This document shows positions 1 through 8,404 of a stretch of 64,000 nucleotides of DNA, one piece after another. Below the pieces are notes generated by a model. That model had not been told where the DNA came from and did not search any database. It worked only from the letters and a program-made list of their open reading frames with translations. Source of the DNA: Alienimonas sp043951915 (GTDB lineage: Bacteria; Planctomycetota; Planctomycetia; Planctomycetales; Planctomycetaceae); assembly GCF_043951915.1 (NCBI RefSeq), contig NZ_JBINJD010000003.1:10501-74500 (forward strand), in the 5' to 3' direction. Within the stretch, counting starts at the first letter, position 1. Each line of letters opens with the position of its first letter. A program made the translations under genes and the position numbers.

Positions 1-683
1 CGTTTCGCCCGGTTCTTGCGGACGCGGAAGGCGGCCTCGGGTTCGTCGTCCCGCCGCTGCATCTGGGTCTGCGTGTTCTGGACGAGCAGATTCTGAAAGA
101 GTTTCCGCATCCCGGGCGGGATGTTCTTCGGCAGGGCCTGGGCGGCGAAGTCGTAGCGGGCGGCCAACGGGGCGGCGAAGGTCAGCGGGTCCGGCAGGAT
201 GCGCTCCTCCAGAAACGCCCGCTCGTTGGAGATCAGCGCGTAGTCGTTTTGTAGTTTGACGAACAGCGACATCCGACCTTTCACCTCCATCAGGTCGTCC
301 GCCAGCATCTCCGTCGTCACGCCGGGGGCCGAGGTGAGGGAGCCCCGCAGGTCCGACAGGTCCTCCACCGGGAGAAAGCCGACCGGCGTCGGGATCGGCA
401 CGAAGCCCGGCTTGAGGAACACCATCACCCCCAGCGGCCGGGTGCGATCCAGGCCCTCAAGGTTGTTGGCGAACTCCAGGTAGCCGTCGATCACCTCGGA
501 CATGTCCTCCCGTTCGACCGTGGAGAACATGAAGTCGACGTCCGCCCGCGCCCGATCCACGCCGGCGAGCGTGATCACGCCCACCGGTTCGAGGCGTTCG
601 AGGGGCGCCTCCTCCTCCTGCCCGACCGCGGGCGATGCGAGGGCGAGGGCGAGCAGCGGGGCGAGCGACAGGCAGCGGCGCAT
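1..683 (-). CDS. Secreted protein of unknown function, truncated by the window edge
   Basis: The reading frame starts with ATG at 683 and runs off the left edge, so at least 227 residues are present and the C-terminus is missing. The N-terminus (MRRCLSLAPLLALALASPAVGQ) is a good signal peptide with a probable cleavage after a small-residue A-V-G motif, so the mature protein should lie outside the cytoplasm. The body is acidic and leucine-rich with no motif I recognise; it contains two phrases suggestive of a planctomycete secreted family (a V-D-F-M-F-S-T stretch near residue 45 and a P-I-P-T-P-V-G-F stretch near residue 85). It is upstream of, and co-directional with nothing but, the ileS gene that ends 193 bases away toward higher coordinates. 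Function is not assigned. Confidence 0.75.
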   Translation of the reverse strand, partial: MRRCLSLAPLLALALASPAVGQEEEAPLERLEPVGVITLAGVDRARADVDFMFSTVEREDMSEVIDGYLEFANNLEGLDRTRPLGVMVFLKPGFVPIPTPVGFLPVEDLSDLRGSLTSAPGVTTEMLADDLMEVKGRMSLFVKLQNDYALISNERAFLEERILPDPLTFAAPLAARYDFAAQALPKNIPPGMRKLFQNLLVQNTQTQMQRRDDEPEAAFRVRKNRAK

Positions 684-798
684 GGCGGCGGATCGTGGGG
701 GACGGAACGCGAAGCGATACCGTTCCAACCCCCCGCGGGTTTCGCGGGTGTCGGAGGACGCACACCGTTTCGGACGCTCGACGGCAATGCGACGCGTC

Positions 799-847
799 AG
801 CGAGGGCTGCGGCGCTGCCCGCCCCTGCGGGGCGGCCGGCCCTCGCT
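799..847. other. Nested stem-loop between ileS and the secreted-protein gene
   Basis: The arms AGCGAGGGC and GCCCTCGCT enclose an inner CCGCCCC/GGGGCGG hairpin. It follows the ileS stop codon on the minus strand and could act as a transcript end, but there is no T-run on either side, so I cannot call it an intrinsic terminator. The rest of the 684-876 gap shows nothing else. Confidence 0.35.
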
Positions 848-876
848 GGCGCATCGGGTTGGTATGGGAACGCTCT

Positions 877-3800
877 CTACACCTTGCGGACCGTCACCGC
901 CGCGCCGCCGGTGTCGCCGGGGGCGAGGTCGTCGGCAAGCGTTTCGCCGCGGATGTAGTCCGCCCAGGCTTCCACCGCGGCGGCCCGTTGGGCGTCGGCC
1001 GGGTCGTAGGTCACGGCGACGCGGTCGCTCAGCTCCAGCCCGGCGGCCTTGCGGGCCTCCTGCACGAGCCGCACGAAGTCCCGGGCCCGGCCTTCCACCT
1101 CCAACTCCGGCGTGAGGGCCGTGGAGAGGGCGACGGTCACGCCCTCGCCGCCCGGCAGCGTCTCGCTGGCGCTGGCCCAGTCGCCGGACTGCTCCGTGGT
1201 GACGAGTACGTCCTCCGGGCCGAGTTCCAGCGGTTCGCCGCCGACGGTCACCGTGACGTTCTCCCCGCGCCGCAGCGGAGCGAGTTCCTCCGAAAGGGTC
1301 GGCAGCGCCTGCCGGATCGCCCCCAGTCGCTTGCCGTAGCGGGGGCCGAGGGTCTTCAGGTTCGGCTTGAACGTGTACTTCACCAGGTCGTCCAGCGACT
1401 CCGCCGGCGTGACCGCCTTCACGTTGAGTTCGTCGGCGATGACGTCGGCGAGCGAGGCGATCGCCGCGGCGACGGCCGGGTCGTCGGAGGCGACCTTCAG
1501 CTCCGGCAGCGGCTGGCGGACGCGGTGGCCGGTCTCCTCCCGCTGCCGGTGCCCCAGCCGCACGACGGTCTGGGCCGCCGCGGTGCGGGCGGCGAGGTCG
1601 GCGTCCCGCAGGGACTCGTCCGGCGTCGGGTAGTCGCAGAGGTGCACGCTGTGCGGGGCGCTCTCGTCCCAGCTGGAGACGAGGGCGGCGTACATCCGTT
1701 CGCAGAGGAACGGCAGCGCCGGGGCGAGCAGCTTCGAGAGAGTCACCAGCGTCGTGTGCAGCGTCTGGTAGGCGGCGCGCTTGTCGGCGTCGTCGCCGCC
1801 GGCGGTCCGCCAGAAGCGGCGGCGGTTCCGGCGGATGTACCAGTTCGACAGGTCCTCGATGAACGCCTCCGCCGCGGCGCAGCCGTCGACCGGACGGTAA
1901 TCCTCCCAGCCCTCGGCGACCGTCGCGATCGTGTCCTGCAAGCGGGCCAGCAGCCAGCGGTCGATCTCCGGCCGTTCCGCGACCGGTACGGTCGGGGCGG
2001 ACGGGTCGAAGCCGTCGGCCCGAGCGTATTCGGTGAAGAAGGTCAGGCAGTTCCACAGCGGGATGAGCATCCGCCGCCGGGTCTCGTCGGCCGGGCCGCT
2101 GGTGACCTCGCAGGTCGGGAAGCCCTCGCGGGTCTCCTCGATCGTGCCTTCCGGCGTCGTCAGCGGGACGCGTTTGTCCGGATGGCGGGTTCCGAACCGC
2201 AGGTCGCGGGCGGGATCCTGGGCGAGGTACATCCACCGCATCGTGTCGACGCCGAGTTGCTCCGCGGCCTCCTCGAACCAGATCGCGGTGCCGTCGCTCT
2301 TGTGCATCGGCCGGCCGGTCTCGTCGAGGACCAGCTTGTAGCCGAACAGGGCCTTGAACGGCCGTTTCTCCTCCGGCGCGGCCTGCTCCGACCGCATCAT
2401 CGTGCCGAGGGCCAGCAGCGAATAGAACCAGTTGCGGAACTGCCCGGGGAAGCTCTCGCTGACGAGGTCGAACGGGTACAGGGCCTCCCACGCCGCCCGG
2501 TCCACGTTGTAGCCGGTCGTGCTGAACGGCGTGATGCCGGCGTCCAGCCAGGGGTTGCCCACGTCCGGCACCCGGGACAGCAGCTTGCCGGTCGTCTGCG
2601 ACTTGATCTTCACCCCGTCGATCCAGGGCTTGTGCGGGGTGCGGCCGGCGAAGTCGTCCCAGCCTTCGACGGCCCGCTCCTCAAGTTCCTTCAGCGAGCC
2701 GATCACCTCGAACTCGCCGGTCTCCGGGTCGGCCCAGATCGGTAGCGCCAAGCCCCAGAACCGCTTTTTGGAGACCATCCAGTCCCGCATGTTTTCGAGC
2801 CATTCCAGCTCGCGCCGTTCGCCGTCGATGCTCTCCGGCCGCCAGTCGATCGTCTTAACGACCGCTTTGATCTCATCCCGCCAATCCATGCGGATCAGCC
2901 ACTCGTCGACGAGCCGGAAGATCAACTCCTCGCCGGTCCGCCAGCAGTGCGGGTAGACGTGCGGGTAGAGCTCGTCGGCAACGTGGAAGCCGTTCTCCTT
3001 GAGCCGTTCGAGCACCAGCGCCGCGGCGTCCGGCTCGTAGGCGGCCAGGCCGGTGAACTCGCCGAAGCCCTCGACGAAGCGGCCGGCCTCGTCCAGCGGG
3101 GCGACGATCGGCAGGCCGTGCTGCTCGCCGAGCTTATGGTCGATGTCGCCGCAGCCGGGGGCGGTGTGCACGATGCCGGTGCCCTCCGCGGCGGTGACGA
3201 CCGAGTTCCCCCGGCTGTCCCGACCGCCGTCGATGACCCGGTGGGCCGCCGCCGCGGACGGCCGCCCCTCCCCGCCCGGCTCCGCGGGGAACCCGCCCGG
3301 CGACTGCTGGGCCGGCAGGTGGTCGAACGGGCCGTCGTACTGGAGCCCGATCAGCTCCGCCCCTTTCACCGTCCCGACGACCTCGTAGCCGCCCTGCTCC
3401 TTGAAGATCTGGGCGAGCGTCTTCAGCTTCGGCACGCCGTCGGGCCAGTCGCCGTCGCTGCCGAAGCCCTCCTTGAATTCCTTGGCGAGCCGCTGATTGT
3501 TCAGGGCCTCGGCGGCGACGTGTAGGATCGCCCCGTCGCGGTTCAGCTTCACCCGGGCGTAGTCCAGATCGCCGGCGACGGCGCAGGCGACGTTGCTGGT
3601 CAGCGTCCAGGGCGTGGTGGTCCAGGCGAGCAGGTACTCGTTCTCCCGTCCGCGGATCGGGAACCGCACGAACACGCTGCGGTGGGTCGTCAGCTTCCGG
3701 CCGTCGGCGACCTCCATCTGGGAGTACGCCGAGCCCGCGGTGCCGCCCCAGGGCATCACGTCGTTGCCGCGGTAGACCTTGCCGCGCTCGTGGCACTTCT

Positions 3801-4443
3801 TGAGGAACTGCCAGATCGTCTCGTTGTTCTCCGTGGAGAACGTGAAGTAACTCCCGCCCCAACCGTTTGCGTCGCGGGGGGAGCCGAGGCGGGCGGTGAT
3901 CTCCTCCGGGTGGCCGGTGACGACCTCGCCGGAGGCCGTTTTGTAGGAGACCTCCCGGCTCTCGCCGAGCGCGTCGGCGAGCCGGCGCAGTTCGTCCGGG
4001 TCGTCCCAGTCCATCCAGTAGCCGAGGCGGACCGACTGCTCCGTTTGCCGGGCGGCGAACCGCAGCACCCGCTTTTTGCACTCCGTGACGAAGCGGTCGA
4101 CGCCGAAGGCTTCAATGTCGGCCTTGGATTGCAGACCGAACTCCTTCTGCACCTCGACCTCCACCCAGAGGCCCTGACAGTCGAAGCCGTTCTGCCACCA
4201 GCACCGCCGGCCGTTCATGGCGTGGTAGCGGCGGAAGGCGTCCTTGTAGGTGCGGCCCCAGGCGTGGTGCACGCCCATGGGGTTGTTGGCCGTCATCGGG
4301 CCGTCGAGGAACGTCCACGGCTCGCCGTTTTCGGTCTGCTCGCGGAGCTGATCGAAGGTGCGGTTCTGTTCCCAGAACTTGAGGGTGTCGTGCTCGCCGG
4401 CGAGGAAATCAGGGCCGGCGAGTTTCGGGAACGGCGAGGGCAC
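877..4443 (-). CDS. ileS: Isoleucyl-tRNA synthetase with altered HIGH motif (GVHH)
   Basis: Cytoplasmic class I aminoacyl-tRNA synthetase that charges tRNA-Ile with isoleucine. The 1188-residue length is slightly longer than the usual bacterial enzyme. The N-terminal catalytic region, a CP1 editing insertion, the second half of the Rossmann core and an anticodon-binding C-terminal half are all recognisable (for example W-F-Y-S-L-L-A near residue 680). The HIGH signature is replaced by G57-V58-H59-H60 in the context PMGVHHAWGRTYKD, when aligned on the conserved T-x-K-D that follows. The KMSKS loop reads P-M-H-K-S at 712-716. The G-x-H-H form is known from a subset of type 2 IleRS enzymes. The ATG at 4443 is followed by the usual FPKL...E start of the family. 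The downstream neighbour is the secreted protein at 1-683; punA lies upstream, 93 bases away. Confidence 0.96.
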   Translation of the reverse strand: MPSPFPKLAGPDFLAGEHDTLKFWEQNRTFDQLREQTENGEPWTFLDGPMTANNPMGVHHAWGRTYKDAFRRYHAMNGRRCWWQNGFDCQGLWVEVEVQKEFGLQSKADIEAFGVDRFVTECKKRVLRFAARQTEQSVRLGYWMDWDDPDELRRLADALGESREVSYKTASGEVVTGHPEEITARLGSPRDANGWGGSYFTFSTENNETIWQFLKKCHERGKVYRGNDVMPWGGTAGSAYSQMEVADGRKLTTHRSVFVRFPIRGRENEYLLAWTTTPWTLTSNVACAVAGDLDYARVKLNRDGAILHVAAEALNNQRLAKEFKEGFGSDGDWPDGVPKLKTLAQIFKEQGGYEVVGTVKGAELIGLQYDGPFDHLPAQQSPGGFPAEPGGEGRPSAAAAHRVIDGGRDSRGNSVVTAAEGTGIVHTAPGCGDIDHKLGEQHGLPIVAPLDEAGRFVEGFGEFTGLAAYEPDAAALVLERLKENGFHVADELYPHVYPHCWRTGEELIFRLVDEWLIRMDWRDEIKAVVKTIDWRPESIDGERRELEWLENMRDWMVSKKRFWGLALPIWADPETGEFEVIGSLKELEERAVEGWDDFAGRTPHKPWIDGVKIKSQTTGKLLSRVPDVGNPWLDAGITPFSTTGYNVDRAAWEALYPFDLVSESFPGQFRNWFYSLLALGTMMRSEQAAPEEKRPFKALFGYKLVLDETGRPMHKSDGTAIWFEEAAEQLGVDTMRWMYLAQDPARDLRFGTRHPDKRVPLTTPEGTIEETREGFPTCEVTSGPADETRRRMLIPLWNCLTFFTEYARADGFDPSAPTVPVAERPEIDRWLLARLQDTIATVAEGWEDYRPVDGCAAAEAFIEDLSNWYIRRNRRRFWRTAGGDDADKRAAYQTLHTTLVTLSKLLAPALPFLCERMYAALVSSWDESAPHSVHLCDYPTPDESLRDADLAARTAAAQTVVRLGHRQREETGHRVRQPLPELKVASDDPAVAAAIASLADVIADELNVKAVTPAESLDDLVKYTFKPNLKTLGPRYGKRLGAIRQALPTLSEELAPLRRGENVTVTVGGEPLELGPEDVLVTTEQSGDWASASETLPGGEGVTVALSTALTPELEVEGRARDFVRLVQEARKAAGLELSDRVAVTYDPADAQRAAAVEAWADYIRGETLADDLAPGDTGGAAVTVRKV

Positions 4444-4536
4444 GGGCGGCGGGCGGGTCTCGGGAGGCGCGGGGCGGGATACTACGGACCCGCTCGCCTC
4501 ACAGACAGTTCGCCGACCGCGGCGCCTCGGCGCCGG

Positions 4537-5358
4537 CTACAGCTTCGGGATGACCCGTTGCAGCAGGGCGCTCAGCGCGGCCCCGCCCTTCTCGGCGGTC
4601 GCGATGATCTTGGCGATGTCGACCGGCTCCAGCCGCTCCGGGTCGCACAGATCGGTTACCACGCTGAAGGCCAGCGTTTTCAGGCCGCAGTGTTTGGCGA
4701 CGATGCACTCGGGGACGGTGCTCATCCCGACGACGTCCGCCCCGAAGCCGCGGAGCATGCGGTATTCGGCCCGCGTCTCCAGGTTCGGGCCGGGCACCGC
4801 AACGAACACGCCCTCCCGCAGCGTCATCCCCGTCGCGGCGGCCTCCGCCCTGGCCAGTTCCAGCAGGCCGCGGTCGTACGGCTCGAACATGTCCGGGAAT
4901 CGGGGGCCGAGCGAATCGTCGTTCGGGCCGGTCAGCGGGTTGCCGGGGAGCAGATCGATGTGGTCTTCGATCAGCATTGTGTCCGCCAACTCGAACGCCG
5001 GGTTCAATCCCCCGGCCGCGTTGGTCAGCACGAGGGTCTCCGCCCCCAGCGCCCGCACCACGCGGATGGGAAAGGTGCATTCCGTGAGGGTGTAGCCCTC
5101 ATAGGAATGAAACCGCCCGTCCAGCACGGCGACCCTCGCCCCGCCGAGTTCCCCCAGCACCAGCCGGCCGCGGTGCCCGGGGGCGGTGGAGGCCGGAAAG
5201 TGGGGGATCTCCGCGTAGGGGATCTCCGCCTCGACGGAGACGGTCTCGGTCAGGCCGCCCAGGCCCGTGCCGGTGACGACCGCGACCCGCGGCGACCGGC
5301 CGCACCGCTCCCGCACGGCGGCGGCCGCCGCGTCGATCTTCTTCGCCAGGTCACGCAT
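4537..5358 (-). CDS. punA: Purine nucleoside phosphorylase (trimeric type)
   Basis: Cleaves purine (deoxy)ribonucleosides with phosphate to give the free base and (deoxy)ribose-1-phosphate in purine salvage. The 273-residue product matches the trimeric PNP family: G-T-G-L-G-G near residue 30 (phosphate loop), the G-R-F-H-S-Y-E-G motif near residue 80, T-N-A-A-G-G-L near residue 105 and G-M-S-T-V-P-E near residue 190. The start is uncertain. I use ATG at 5358, which begins the family-like M-R-D-L-A-K-K-I; a TTG at 5397 in the same frame would overlap the stop of the acidic-protein gene upstream and give 13 more residues. No Shine-Dalgarno site is evident for either. The enzyme may be specific for guanosine/inosine, which is inference from family. 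Confidence 0.93.
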   Translation of the reverse strand: MRDLAKKIDAAAAAVRERCGRSPRVAVVTGTGLGGLTETVSVEAEIPYAEIPHFPASTAPGHRGRLVLGELGGARVAVLDGRFHSYEGYTLTECTFPIRVVRALGAETLVLTNAAGGLNPAFELADTMLIEDHIDLLPGNPLTGPNDDSLGPRFPDMFEPYDRGLLELARAEAAATGMTLREGVFVAVPGPNLETRAEYRMLRGFGADVVGMSTVPECIVAKHCGLKTLAFSVVTDLCDPERLEPVDIAKIIATAEKGGAALSALLQRVIPKL

Positions 5359-5393
5359 TGCGGAGACGCCGTCGGGGGAGGCGGGGACGGGGC

Positions 5394-5720
5394 TCAAAAA
5401 TCGTCGTCCTCGTCGTCTAGGAAGTCCTCGTCGTCGTCTTCGAAGTCGTCCTCCTCGTCGAGGTCCTCGTCGAGGTCTTCGTCGTCCAGCTCGTCTTCGT
5501 CCTCCTCGTCGAGCTCCTCGTCCTCGAACTCGTCGTCCTCGTCGTCCAGTTCGTCTTCGAACTCGTCGTCCTCGTCGTCGAAGTCTTCCTCGAACTCTTC
5601 TTCGTCCTCAATCACCGCCCACAGGTCGAACGGCCGCGCGTACGGCTTGATCGCGGGGTCGGGGTCGAAGGTTCCGGTCGGGAACGGAACGGAAGGGGCG
5701 GCAGATTGAACCGTGAGCAT
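5394..5720 (-). CDS. Small protein with a long Asp/Glu-rich tail
   Basis: An open frame of 108 residues from ATG at 5720. The first 38 residues are ordinary (they include the segment P-D-P-A-I-K-P-Y-A-R-P-F-D-L-W), then about 70 residues are almost only Asp and Glu spaced by Phe and Leu, ending with the stop at 5394. A start further upstream at 5795 is possible but adds only Pro/Arg-rich sequence. It ends just upstream of punA and could be co-transcribed with it. The N-terminal segment is non-repetitive, which argues for a real gene rather than a chance repeat tract. The function is unknown; such tails elsewhere act as cation-binding or nucleic-acid-mimic segments, which is only an inference here. 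Confidence 0.6.
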   Translation of the reverse strand: MLTVQSAAPSVPFPTGTFDPDPAIKPYARPFDLWAVIEDEEEFEEDFDDEDDEFEDELDDEDDEFEDEELDEEDEDELDDEDLDEDLDEEDDFEDDDEDFLDDEDDDF

Positions 5721-5866
5721 CGCGGCGAGAGCGTCGGCAAGGTGGCGCCACGGCGGACCACCCGCCGGGGGGCTCCGAAGTAGAGGGGGCGGCACAGGGT
5801 GTCAAGCACTCCCTCGCCCGATTTTCCACGACTTCGCCGCCTCTTTCGGCGGCGCCGGACGCGCAC

Positions 5867-5897
5867 GAAAAACCGCCGGACCCGAAGGTCCGGCGGT
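5867..5897 (-). terminator. Intrinsic terminator of tRNA-Ala
   Basis: On the minus strand an 11-bp perfect stem (ACCGCCGGACC / GGTCCGGCGGT) closes a TTCG tetraloop and is followed by TTTTTCG. It lies 27 bases past the tRNA 3' end, exactly where the tRNA-Ala transcript should stop. Confidence 0.85.
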
Positions 5898-5923
5898 CGG
5901 CGTCGGTCCGAAGACCGGTTCAG

Positions 5924-5996
5924 TGGAGGATAGGGGACTCGAACCCCTGACCTCCTGCATGCCATGCAGGCGCTCTCCCAGCTGAGCTAATCCCCC
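5924..5996 (-). tRNA. tRNA-Ala, anticodon GGC
   Basis: The 73-base minus-strand sequence begins GGGGGATTAGCTCAGC and folds into a cloverleaf: the acceptor GGGGGAT pairs with ATCCTCC, the anticodon stem CCTGC/GCAGG closes the loop ATGGCAT, giving anticodon GGC, and the T arm carries GGTTCGAATCC. The discriminator base is A, as usual for alanine. The 3' CCA is not encoded. The tRNA should have the G3-U70 wobble pair recognised by AlaRS: G3 pairs with T in the 3' acceptor strand. Confidence 0.95.
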
Positions 5997-6078
5997 GTGA
6001 GGTGCGGCGTGAGCCGCCGGACGGCCGTCGGACACGGCCGCCCCGCGTTCGGTTCACGGGAACCGCTCGCGGGGCGGA

Positions 6079-6108
6079 ACGATAGGAGAACCGGGCCCGG
6101 CCCGTCAA
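6079..6108 (-). promoter_or_regulatory. Candidate sigma-70 promoter for tRNA-Ala
   Basis: On the minus strand TTGACG (6108-6103) is followed after 18 bases by TATCGT (6084-6079). This is 5 of 6 and 4 of 6 matches to the sigma-70 consensus and lies about 80 bases upstream of the tRNA-Ala 5' end. The tRNA-Glu gene has a similar arrangement. Confidence 0.5.
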
Positions 6109-6141
6109 CCCGATCGGCCCCGATTCTGTCCCAGTTCTGTG

Positions 6142-7800
6142 TCAGTTCGTCTGCGAAGGTGCGGCGGCCCGCTCGAGAGCCAACGTTTTCAGCGCTTTGA
6201 GGTCCAGTTTGCCCGTGCCGAGCACCGGGAGGGCCTCCACCTCGTAAAAGGCGTCCGCATCCGGCAGCCAGAGGTTCGGCAGACCGCTGTCGTTCAGATT
6301 CGCCCGCAATTCCGCGACCGGCAGCGGCAGGCGGCGGTGGAGCACCACGACCCGCTCCCCCTTTCGGGCGTCCGGCACGGCGCTGACGGCCAGCGGCGGT
6401 CCTTCGGACTCCCCGCCTTCCTCCCCGGGCTCTTCCGGTCCGCAGGCGCAGGCTTTCAGCAGGGCCTCCTCGATCTTCAGGTGGGGAACCATCTCCCCGC
6501 CGATCTTGCTGAACCGGCTGAGGCGTCCGGTGATGTGGATGAACCCGTCCTCGTCGAGCAGCGCCATATCCCCGGTGTCGTACCAGCCGTCGCGGACGGC
6601 GGCGGCCGTCTTCTCCGGGTCGTTCAGGTAGCCCTTCATCACCGTCGGCCCGCCCACCTGGAGCACGCCCTCCTCCCCGACCGGCAGTTCCTCGCCGTTC
6701 TCCGAGGAGACGATTCGCACCTTCACGCCCGGCAGGGGGCGGCCGATCGTGCCGTGCTTCAGGCCGGGGACGTCGCCGGGGCGTTGCCGCTCCGGCGGGA
6801 CGTTGCAGGCGACGACGGGGCTCAGTTCGGTCGCGCCGTAGCCCTCGGTGGGGGCGATGCCGAACTTCTCCGCCCACGCCTCCCGCAGATCGACGGGCAG
6901 CTTTTCCCCGCCGACGACCACGAGGTTCAGATTTCCCAACTGCTCCGGCGTGCAGCGCTTGAGGTAGCCGCGCAGGAACGTCGGCGTGGCGAAGGTGATC
7001 GTGGGGCGGTACTTCTCCCCCAGCTTGCCGACGGTCCGACTGTCCAGCGGGTTCGGCCCGTACACCCCCGCCCCGGGCAGCGTGAGCGGCCACCAGAGCG
7101 TCGCCGTGTAGCCGAAGCTGTGGAAGAACGGCAGCACGCCGAGCGTGACGTCCTCCTCCACCGGGTGCGCCAGCGGTTCGATCGCGGCGAGCACGCTGCC
7201 GACGCTCTTGTGCGTTAGTTCAACCCCCTTCGGCTCCCCGGTGCTGCCGGAGGTGAACACCACCGTGAGCGTCGCGTTCGGATCGAGCCGGTCCAGACCC
7301 AGCGATTTCGTCAGCAGGCCCAGCGGCAGGGCGGCGTGGGCGGCGGCCTTCAGTTTATCGAGGGCGCCGGCTTTCTCCTTGAGGTCTTCGAGGTAGACGT
7401 ACTCCGCGTCCAGCGCCATCGGCTTCTTCTTGAGGAAGGCCCGGCTGGTCAGCACGTGCCGCACCCCGGCGGCCCGCAGGCAGTGATTCGCCACGTCGTC
7501 GGAGAGGGTGTAGTTCACGTTGACCGTCACCCGCCGATCGAGCGTCAGGGCCGCGTTCGCCAGCGCGGCACCGACGCTGGGGGGCAGCAGGATGCCGACG
7601 TGCTCCTCGTCGTCGGCCAGCACGTGCTTGCGGAGCAGCGAGCGAAACAGCAGCGAGCCGATCAGCAGCCGTTTGCCGGTGAGTTCCGTGCCGAGGGCGT
7701 CGGCGACCTTCAACCGGCCGGCGTCCGCCTTGCAGCGGGCGAGCAGTCCCAGCGGCGGCAGAATCGCGGCGGGGGCGTCGTCGGACGAAGGTTCGGGCAT
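6142..7800 (-). CDS. AMP-dependent acyl-activating enzyme (acyl-ACP/acyl-CoA synthetase, Aas C-domain type)
   Basis: An ANL-superfamily adenylating enzyme of 552 residues that would activate a fatty acid with ATP. Visible motifs: the loop T-S-G-S-T-G-E-P-K-G, G-Y-G-A-T-E, the hinge G-W-Y-D-T-G-D, and G-R-L-S-R-F-S-K-I-G-G; the C-terminal G-T-G-K-L-D-L carries the catalytic lysine. The N-terminus, with G-I-L-L-P-P-S followed by N-Y-T-L-S, resembles the synthetase half of Aas, which moves fatty acids onto ACP and lysophospholipid. The acyltransferase half of Aas is absent. I start at ATG 7800, since extension to 7998 would run into the divergent DCC gene. The family is clear; the substrate is not. 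Confidence 0.85.
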   Translation of the reverse strand: MPEPSSDDAPAAILPPLGLLARCKADAGRLKVADALGTELTGKRLLIGSLLFRSLLRKHVLADDEEHVGILLPPSVGAALANAALTLDRRVTVNVNYTLSDDVANHCLRAAGVRHVLTSRAFLKKKPMALDAEYVYLEDLKEKAGALDKLKAAAHAALPLGLLTKSLGLDRLDPNATLTVVFTSGSTGEPKGVELTHKSVGSVLAAIEPLAHPVEEDVTLGVLPFFHSFGYTATLWWPLTLPGAGVYGPNPLDSRTVGKLGEKYRPTITFATPTFLRGYLKRCTPEQLGNLNLVVVGGEKLPVDLREAWAEKFGIAPTEGYGATELSPVVACNVPPERQRPGDVPGLKHGTIGRPLPGVKVRIVSSENGEELPVGEEGVLQVGGPTVMKGYLNDPEKTAAAVRDGWYDTGDMALLDEDGFIHITGRLSRFSKIGGEMVPHLKIEEALLKACACGPEEPGEEGGESEGPPLAVSAVPDARKGERVVVLHRRLPLPVAELRANLNDSGLPNLWLPDADAFYEVEALPVLGTGKLDLKALKTLALERAAAPSQTN

Positions 7801-7929
7801 CGAGGTGCGGAGCGGCTGGCGACGGGGGGACGACGCAGGGTAAAGGGGTTGCGGCCCCGCCCCAACGAAACCCGGCGCCCGCTGAGCCCCCGGCGGTTCA
7901 TCCCGACCGCCGGCGACGGTTCGTCCCGC

Positions 7930-8385
7930 ATGACCGCGACCGACACGCCCCCCGCCGTCTCCGCCGCTGGCCCGCCCGCCGCCGCCGACGACGGCCATCC
8001 GGTGCTGTTCTTCGACGGGCAGTGCGGCCTGTGCAACGCGGCCGTCGACTGGCTGATGGCCCGCGATCCGCGGGGCGTGCTGCGGTTCGCCCCGCTCCAG
8101 GGCGAGACCGCGGAGAAGACGCTGCCGGACAGCGACCGCGAGTGCCTCGACTCGCTGGTGTTCCTCGACGAGGCGGGCCGCTCACGCCGCAGCCGGGCGG
8201 TGGTGCGGGCGCTGGGAAAACTCGGCGGTCGCTGGACGGTCGCCGCCTGGGCGCTGTGGCTCGTTCCGGGACCGCTGCGGGACCTCGGCTATCGGCTGGT
8301 GGCCAAGGTGCGGTACGCGATTTGGGGGAAGAAGGAGACCTGCCGGATGCCGACGCCGGAGGAGCGGGCCCGCTTTCTGCCGTGA
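7930..8385 (+). CDS. DCC-family thiol-disulfide oxidoreductase-like protein (DUF393)
   Basis: A 151-residue protein with the family hallmark D-G-Q-C-G-L-C-N near residues 29-36; the C-x-x-C pair and its surroundings define the DCC1/DUF393 family, usually annotated as a predicted thiol-disulfide oxidoreductase. The F-D-G-x-C-x-L-C start, R-F-A-P-L-Q and the Y-R-L-V-A-K-V-R-Y segment are typical. About 25 residues of Ala/Pro-rich sequence precede the domain. It is divergent from the acyl-activating enzyme, with 129 bases between the starts. No experimental function is known to me for the family, so the redox role is inferred from the motif. Confidence 0.85.
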   Translation: MTATDTPPAVSAAGPPAAADDGHPVLFFDGQCGLCNAAVDWLMARDPRGVLRFAPLQGETAEKTLPDSDRECLDSLVFLDEAGRSRRSRAVVRALGKLGGRWTVAAWALWLVPGPLRDLGYRLVAKVRYAIWGKKETCRMPTPEERARFLP

Positions 8386-8404
8386 CCGGTGCCGGGCGTG
8401 GCCG

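Noticed and set aside
502..2745. Very long open frame on the plus strand opposite ileS (and similar long opposite-strand frames over ppdK, the metalloprotease, secDF and uvrD)
   Set aside because: In a GC-rich genome the opposite strand of a real gene stays open because stop codons are rare. These frames have Arg/Ala/Gly-rich products with no family motif, and the minus-strand genes are certain.
5394..5709. Poly-Ser/Lys reading of the acidic gene in the opposite strand
   Set aside because: A Ser-rich product is what the reverse complement of GAC/GAG codon repeats gives. The Asp/Glu frame has a normal N-terminus and its own start and stop; the Ser frame has neither in a sensible place.
7801..7998. 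N-terminal extension of the acyl-activating enzyme to 7998
   Set aside because: The extra 66 residues are Gly/Arg-rich, are not typical of the family, and would overlap the divergent DCC gene start.
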